11,624 nucleotides of DNA from Methanobacterium sp. (lineage in GTDB: Archaea; Methanobacteriota; Methanobacteria; Methanobacteriales; Methanobacteriaceae). Below the pieces are notes generated by a model, which was given only the letters and a program-made list of their open reading frames with translations, had not been told where the DNA came from and searched no databases. The DNA is taken from positions 1 to 11,624 of the forward strand of contig JAHRFX010000099.1 of the NCBI GenBank assembly GCA_019084405.1, in the 5' to 3' direction. Shown here piece by piece: positions 6,757-11,624 of this stretch. Within the stretch, counting starts at the first letter, position 1; each line of letters starts with the position of its first letter. The translations under genes and the position numbers were made by a program.

Positions 6757-6816
6757 TTAATTTTTTCCCATATCACAAATTTAGTTCCTGTCCTATGACA
6801 TTATTAAATCCCTGAT

Positions 6817-6827
6817 GGGGGGGGTGA
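6817..6827 (+). promoter_or_regulatory. ribosome binding site in a G8 run
   Basis: Eight consecutive G bases (6817-6824) run into TGA, forming GGTGA (6823-6827) seven bases before the ATG at 6835. The G-rich tract is unusual in this AT-rich sequence. It supports 6835 as the true start and offers several overlapping registers for pairing with the 16S rRNA tail. Confidence 0.6.
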
Positions 6828-6834
6828 TGGGATA

Positions 6835-7965
6835 ATGTGGCGGCCAGAACCACTGGATAAAATCCAAAAATGGAGTAATAGCATATCCCGAGCAATTAGG
6901 GACTATTTAGAAATAAGTGAAAATCTTAAATTAGCTCACTTTAAACTCGCATATTTTATTGAAACCTATGAGGAAAAAAGTGCACTGGAAAAAACACATC
7001 TAAATGATCTATGGGAGCAGCATCAAAAGTATTATTCATTTTCAAGGAAAATTTATGATCAAAAAAAAGCCGCACCTGATCCTGATACTTTTAAATCATA
7101 TTACCAAAAAATAAATGCTTCTAATACTCCCCGAAGAAGTTTACTGGATTTAAAATTGGAAATTGCTGAAAAAATATCTGAATCATGTTATTTATGTGAA
7201 AAAAGGTGCGGTGTTAATCGTAAAAGCCAGCTTTTTGATAAATCAGGCTACTGTAACTGTAAGAAACCAGTTATTGCATCTGAATTCTTACATATCGGTG
7301 AAGAAGCTCCTCTGGTACCCAGCCACACTATATTTTTCACAGGATGCACTCTTCACTGTGTTTTCTGCCAGAACTGGAATACCAGTCAGAGAATCAACGC
7401 AGGAATTCATCTGAGTCAAAAAAAATTAGCTAGCATAATAGACGCAAGAAGAAAACAGGGAGCATTGAATGTTAACTTTGTAGGTGGTGAACCCACACCT
7501 CACTTGCCATTTATTCTACGCACCATGTCCCATTGTAAAGAAAATTTACCAGTTATTTGGAATAGCAATTTTTACATGAGTGAAGAATCTATGTGGCTTC
7601 TGCAGGGGTTTGTGGATCTATATTTATCTGATTTTAAATTCGGCAATGATGAGTGCGCTTCTCGTCTTTGCGCAGCCGAAAATTATGGGGATGTTGTAAG
7701 AAGAAATCATATCATGGCTAAGGAATCTGGAAATTTAATTATCAGGCACCTGGTACTTCCCGGACATGTGGAGTGCTGCACCAAACCTATATTAAGCTGG
7801 ATTGCCAAGCAACTGGGTCAAGATACGGTGGTAAATATTATGGGACAGTACCATCCTGACTATTATGCCCACCAATACCATGAAATATCCAGATTTCCCT
7901 TCCCCTCTGAGATAGAAGAAGCAGTTCTATGGGCCAAAAAAATGGGATTAAAAAATCTTATATGA
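6835..7965 (+). CDS. radical SAM protein, PflX-like, with N-terminal extension
   Basis: A 376-residue radical SAM protein resembling the PflX group (related to pyruvate formate-lyase activating enzymes; true function unknown). The radical SAM cluster motif is C171-TLH-C175-VF-C178, followed by QNW. G217-G218-E219-P is the SAM-binding GGEP motif. Ahead of it, C118-YL-C121-EKR-C125-GVNR and GYC140-N-C142 form the second cysteine group typical of PflX-like proteins, likely holding another metal or Fe-S site. The first 110 or so residues are charged, helical and without cysteines; from memory, ordinary PflX proteins begin close to the first cysteine group, so this looks like an added domain. The C-terminal NIMGQYHPDYYAHQY also fits the family. 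The ATG at 6835 has a strong ribosome binding site. It follows pmbA by 78 bases. A glycyl-radical partner is not visible. Confidence 0.87.
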   Translation: MWRPEPLDKIQKWSNSISRAIRDYLEISENLKLAHFKLAYFIETYEEKSALEKTHLNDLWEQHQKYYSFSRKIYDQKKAAPDPDTFKSYYQKINASNTPRRSLLDLKLEIAEKISESCYLCEKRCGVNRKSQLFDKSGYCNCKKPVIASEFLHIGEEAPLVPSHTIFFTGCTLHCVFCQNWNTSQRINAGIHLSQKKLASIIDARRKQGALNVNFVGGEPTPHLPFILRTMSHCKENLPVIWNSNFYMSEESMWLLQGFVDLYLSDFKFGNDECASRLCAAENYGDVVRRNHIMAKESGNLIIRHLVLPGHVECCTKPILSWIAKQLGQDTVVNIMGQYHPDYYAHQYHEISRFPFPSEIEEAVLWAKKMGLKNLI

Positions 7966-8124
7966 AACTGGTTTTAATTTGAAACTAAAATCACATTTAA
8001 TAGAAAGACTAAAAAAATAGCAAAGATGTAATTTATTTGAATATCAATAAATATAATTTATGTATAACTAGATTATAAAAATTGGAATCATATTTATTTA
8101 ATTATTTTATTCAGGTGATTAAGG

Positions 8125-9258
8125 ATGGAATGTCAAAATTATGGTATTAACCGGACTTTAGAAAGAGAAAATCTTAATCTTAATCCTTTACAACGTGGTG
8201 GAGTTCTACCGGCAGCTGCCCGTGAGGCCCTTTATGAATATGGAGATGGGTACAGTGTCTGTGATTACTGTGCCGGAAGATTGGATGAGATATCAAAACC
8301 AAATATTCAGGGATTTTTAGATGATCTGGCTAAATTTATTAATGTTGATGCTGTTCGAACTGTTCATGGTGCCCGGGAAGGGAAGTTTGCTATTATGCAT
8401 GCACTTTGTGAACCTGGTGATACTATTGTGGTTGATGGAAATTCCCATTACACTACCCATCTGGCTGCAGAGCGTAATAAATTGAATATGGTAGAAGTAC
8501 CATCCAATTTACACCCCGAATATCGTATAACTCCCGAAAAATATAAAGAAGTTTTGGAGACAGCTTTGGATCAAAAAAGAGAAATAAAATTAGCTCTTTT
8601 AACTCATGTGGATGGTAATTATGGTAACCTTACTGATGCCGCTAAAATTGGTAAAATATGCCAGGATGCTGGCGTGCCGGTGATTTTAAATTGTGCCTAT
8701 TCCATGGGCAGACTACCCATTGATGCTAAAGCGTTTAATATGGATTTTGTAGTGGGAAGTGGACATAAAAGCATGGCTGCATCTGGACCAATAGGAGTAT
8801 TAGGCCTTAAAGAAGAATGGGCCGACCTGGTCCTTTCCCGTTCCTCACGTCATGAGAAAAAGGAACTGGAGATGCTGGGATGTACCAGTAGAGGGGCGCC
8901 CATGGCTACCTTGATGGCTTCCTTGCCCTATGTAATAGAACGGGTCAATAAATGGGACGAACACCTGAAAATAGCCCGTTATTTTGCAGCTAAAATGGAA
9001 GAAATTGAAGGAGTAAATCAACTGGGAATTAAACCCACCCTCCATGATTTAGTACGATTTGAAACTCCTGCCTTTCATGAAATTGCCCAGAATCACCCCC
9101 GGCGAGGATTTTTCCTCTATGAAGAATTGAAAAAACGTAAAATTGTGGGGATTAAAAGAGGACAAACGGAATGGTTTAAATGCAGTGCTTATGGTATGAC
9201 TGAAAAGCAAGTGGACTACCTGGTTAAGGCTTTTCATGAGATTTCCAGGTTAAATTAA
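8125..9258 (+). CDS. pscS: Sep-tRNA:Cys-tRNA synthase (SepCysS)
   Basis: SepCysS is a PLP enzyme that converts O-phosphoseryl-tRNA(Cys), made by SepRS, into Cys-tRNA(Cys) using a sulfur donor; it is the main route to Cys-tRNA in many methanogens. The 377-residue protein is full length. The N-terminal NLNPLQRGGVLP and YSVCDYCAGRLD carry C46 and C49, matching the essential cysteine pair of the family. VRTVHGAREGKFAIMHAL is the phosphate-binding region of the fold. NCAYSMGRLPIDAK precedes GSGHKSMAASGP, where K215 should form the PLP Schiff base. EMLGCTSRGAP supplies the third conserved cysteine, C253. The ATG at 8125 has GGTGA at 8114-8118. It stands alone after a 159-base AT-rich spacer; SepRS and SepCysE are not in the window. 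This gene is the strongest marker that the host is a methanogen or close relative. Confidence 0.96.
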   Translation: MECQNYGINRTLERENLNLNPLQRGGVLPAAAREALYEYGDGYSVCDYCAGRLDEISKPNIQGFLDDLAKFINVDAVRTVHGAREGKFAIMHALCEPGDTIVVDGNSHYTTHLAAERNKLNMVEVPSNLHPEYRITPEKYKEVLETALDQKREIKLALLTHVDGNYGNLTDAAKIGKICQDAGVPVILNCAYSMGRLPIDAKAFNMDFVVGSGHKSMAASGPIGVLGLKEEWADLVLSRSSRHEKKELEMLGCTSRGAPMATLMASLPYVIERVNKWDEHLKIARYFAAKMEEIEGVNQLGIKPTLHDLVRFETPAFHEIAQNHPRRGFFLYEELKKRKIVGIKRGQTEWFKCSAYGMTEKQVDYLVKAFHEISRLN

Positions 9259-9262
9259 AAAA

Positions 9263-9280
9263 TCCTATTTTCCTATTTTA
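9263..9280 (+). terminator. T-rich 3' end after pscS
   Basis: Five to twenty bases after the pscS stop is TCCTATTT repeated twice in tandem (9263-9270, 9271-9278), giving several short T runs on the plus strand. T-rich tracts are the usual archaeal termination signal, so this is a likely 3' end for pscS. Confidence 0.4.
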
Positions 9281-9312
9281 TGGAAAAATTATACTATAAA
9301 AAAAAAGAAAAT

Positions 9313-9329
9313 TCTGGTTATATACCAGA
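9313..9329. terminator. hairpin between convergent genes
   Basis: TCTGGT (9313-9318) and ACCAGA (9324-9329) form a perfect 6-base stem with loop TATAT, immediately after the stop of the minus-strand GyrI-like gene and 54 bases after pscS. A symmetric stem between convergent genes can serve as a terminator or mRNA end stabiliser for both. On the minus strand it is followed by TTTTCTTTTTTTT (rising A run 9299-9311 on the plus strand), which fits termination of the minus-strand unit. Confidence 0.55.
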
Positions 9330-9330
9330 T

Positions 9331-9792
9331 TCAACCCATTTTTATAACTGGAAATTGAATTTCCGTTAATAATTCACTGGCTGGTACTTCTTCAGGGCTA
9401 TTAAAGTAGATTTCCTTGGGAGAACCAATAACATCATAATTATTGGCCAGTACAAATTCTACCATACTATTATAAACCTGGCTGATAGTAGAATAAGGAC
9501 CTTTGTGTACTGCATAAACAACCCGGTGCTCAGGTATAGTCACAATCATTATTTTATCAGATCCACTAACTTCTCCCTCTATAGGAAAACCCACATCATA
9601 TTTAAATTCTTCTGGAGGAACACTCTGAGGGTTTGAGTAATAAATAGCAAATGGGGGGCCGGTTATTTTAACCTTATTGGCACCAGCCCAATATGCAATA
9701 TCTTCAATCAATACACCTATCATTTCCGGAGGTCCTATCTTGGTGATAAGTGCTAATTTTTCTTCTGGAACAATTTTATCATCTATATCCAA
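9331..9792 (-). CDS. GyrI-like ligand-binding domain protein
   Basis: A 153-residue stand-alone GyrI-like (AraC effector-binding) domain, a fold of two similar halves that binds small hydrophobic or cationic molecules. The duplication is visible: ITGPPFAIYYSNPQSVPPEE...GFPI (about 43-71) repeats as GSPKEIYFNSPEEVPASELL...FPV (about 123-149), and each is preceded by a GP(P/Y) loop, the second being HKGPYSTI. No DNA-binding domain or membrane segment is present, so it is likely a cytoplasmic binding protein. Two starts compete. GTG at 9801 has no ribosome binding site upstream and itself lies in GGTGAT; TTG at 9792 has that GGTGA (9802-9798) five bases before it, like other genes here, so TTG is preferred. 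The outer start would add three residues. It lies just downstream of the PsbP-like gene on the same strand, likely co-transcribed. The ligand is unknown. Confidence 0.8.
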   Translation of the reverse strand: MDIDDKIVPEEKLALITKIGPPEMIGVLIEDIAYWAGANKVKITGPPFAIYYSNPQSVPPEEFKYDVGFPIEGEVSGSDKIMIVTIPEHRVVYAVHKGPYSTISQVYNSMVEFVLANNYDVIGSPKEIYFNSPEEVPASELLTEIQFPVIKMG

Positions 9793-9821
9793 ATCAATCA
9801 CCTGTTAATAACCATAACTGA

Positions 9822-10337
9822 TTAAACAATCTCTAAACTTCTTAAAATTGAATTATAAGCTTCTTCAGTTTCATTTTTAATAGAAGGAGGGCATATATAT
9901 TCCACCATAATCAGGAAATTATTGATTTCCATGGTTGAAATTTCATGGGCCACCTGACTACTGATAATTTGATACTGTCTGAAGTTATATTCATTTATTT
10001 CAACGTTACTTATGGAAGATCCTGATTGATTAAGTAGAGTTTCCTGGAAAAGGGTATTATTAACCGTACCTGCGGTTTTTCTGATTTCCACATTTATAAA
10101 TGCCTGCTGATCCTCTCCAGATTGATCCCGAATTTGACGGGTAAATGTTACCTGGGAATATACGGTATTATTAAAATCCCCTATGGTTTGGCTTTGAGCC
10201 CAGCCTCCTTGAATCTGGAAGTTTAATTTTCCTTCTTCAAAGTTAGTGGTGGCAGTTGCCATAAAATAAATAAGGCCCCCGGCAAGGGCCACTATGGCCA
10301 CAATTAAAATTATTAAACCATAATTTTTTCTCTCCAT
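9822..10337 (-). CDS. membrane-anchored PsbP/DcrB-like protein
   Basis: A 171-residue protein with an N-terminal membrane anchor (about residues 7-27, after MERKNY) and an extracytoplasmic domain of about 140 residues. The domain begins with KLNFQIQGGWAQ, has alternating beta-strand segments, and ends with AYNSILRSLEIV. This start and end pattern is that of the PsbP/DcrB-like fold, found in many methanogen surface proteins of unknown role. There is one cysteine (PPS context near residue 149) and no lipobox. The ATG at 10337 has AGGTG (10347-10343) five bases upstream. It is first in a minus-strand pair with the GyrI-like gene, 20-29 bases apart. Fold assignment is tentative; membrane anchoring is clear. 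Confidence 0.75.
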   Translation of the reverse strand: MERKNYGLIILIVAIVALAGGLIYFMATATTNFEEGKLNFQIQGGWAQSQTIGDFNNTVYSQVTFTRQIRDQSGEDQQAFINVEIRKTAGTVNNTLFQETLLNQSGSSISNVEINEYNFRQYQIISSQVAHEISTMEINNFLIMVEYICPPSIKNETEEAYNSILRSLEIV

Positions 10338-10367
10338 TTGAACACCTACTTTTTTAAAATTAATTAA

Positions 10368-10388
10368 TTTATATATTATTTATAAAAA
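10368..10388 (-). promoter_or_regulatory. TATA-like region for the minus-strand pair
   Basis: Read on the minus strand, two TATA-like elements occur: TTTATAAATA (about 10388-10379) and ATATATAAA (about 10376-10368). The first would place transcription start near 10357, leaving a 20-base leader that includes the AGGTG ribosome binding site at 10347-10343. The assignment rests on position and base content only. Confidence 0.4.
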
Positions 10389-10660
10389 GAGGTATTTATT
10401 ATTGTGGAATGTAGGAATGATAGCCATGACCGTCTCAGAGCCTGACTATTACTGCTACTAAATAATAATTATCATGGTAACAGGGTGTCTGATTAAATGT
10501 GAAAATTCAGGGGGTTATTTGAGTTTAATTTCATACATCGATGGTTATTCAAATGTCCTTACTAAAAGTACAATCGAATAATTCCCATATATTAAAATAG
10601 GGCATTAAGAATCGAAATATTTATCAATAATGAGATATAATAGTTTATTGGTGAATAAAA
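10389..10660. other. spacer between the minus-strand pair and the transposase
   Basis: No convincing gene is seen. The region should contain the left end of the insertion element, but its terminal repeat cannot be identified because the right end is outside the window. Close to the transposase are a TATA-like AAATATTTAT (about 10615-10624) and GGTGA (10650-10654), six bases before the ATG at 10661. An imperfect dyad TTATTC (10545-10550) / GAATAA (10576-10581) is also present. Confidence 0.45.

Positions 10661-11624
<964 letters not shown>

Noticed and set aside
7163..7414. 83-codon plus-strand frame within the radical SAM gene
   Set aside because: It overlaps the cysteine motif region in another frame; the main frame carries all conserved motifs.
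10413..10461. Short frame starting ATGATAGCCATGACC with about 14 codons
   Set aside because: Too short, no ribosome binding site and no recognisable product.
10545..10581. TTATTC / GAATAA as a possible insertion element end
   Set aside because: Six-base arms 25 bases apart are weak, and a terminal repeat must be matched to the right end, which is not in the window.

Overview
The window looks like a piece of chromosome from a hydrogenotrophic methanogenic archaeon, most probably of the Methanobacteriales (inference). The main reasons are an archaeal Sep-tRNA:Cys-tRNA synthase (8125-9258), a hydrogenase maturation gene hypD (3692-4738), an archaeal-type phosphoglycolate phosphatase, ribosome binding sites of the form GGTGA/AGGTG placed 4-7 bases before start codons, TATA-like boxes instead of bacterial -35/-10 promoters, and AT-rich DNA, especially between genes.

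Layout, left to right. 1-773: the end of an upstream gene overlapping an ABC-2 type (DrrB-like) export permease, closed by a perfect hairpin. 994-1547: a small toxin-antitoxin pair (AbrB-type antitoxin, PIN-domain toxin) sharing an ATGA overlap, with repeated GGAGTA boxes in front of its promoter. 1675-2418 (minus): a class I SAM-dependent methyltransferase-like protein convergent to the toxin. 2580-2723: a 47-residue single-membrane-segment protein preceded by a perfect dyad in its promoter region; then about 360 bases without a gene. 3082-3525: a HIT-family protein with a changed catalytic motif and an apparently leaderless promoter.

3692-6756: hypD, a phosphoglycolate phosphatase and a TldE/PmbA-type protein, closely spaced and probably co-transcribed, followed after 78 bases by a PflX-like radical SAM protein (6835-7965) with a long helical N-terminal extension. 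8125-9258: SepCysS (pscS), which makes Cys-tRNA from phosphoseryl-tRNA. 9331-10337 (minus): a two-gene unit of a membrane-anchored PsbP/DcrB-like protein and a GyrI-like ligand-binding domain protein. 10661 to the end: a DDE transposase whose reading frame is broken twice, each time at an A run; the right end of the element lies outside the window.

Most of the content is ordinary methanogen housekeeping. I found no clearly new multi-gene system. The observations most worth a second look are the HIT protein lacking its nucleophilic histidine, the dyad-controlled small membrane protein, the repeated boxes in front of the toxin-antitoxin operon, the extended radical SAM protein, and the doubly frameshifted transposase.
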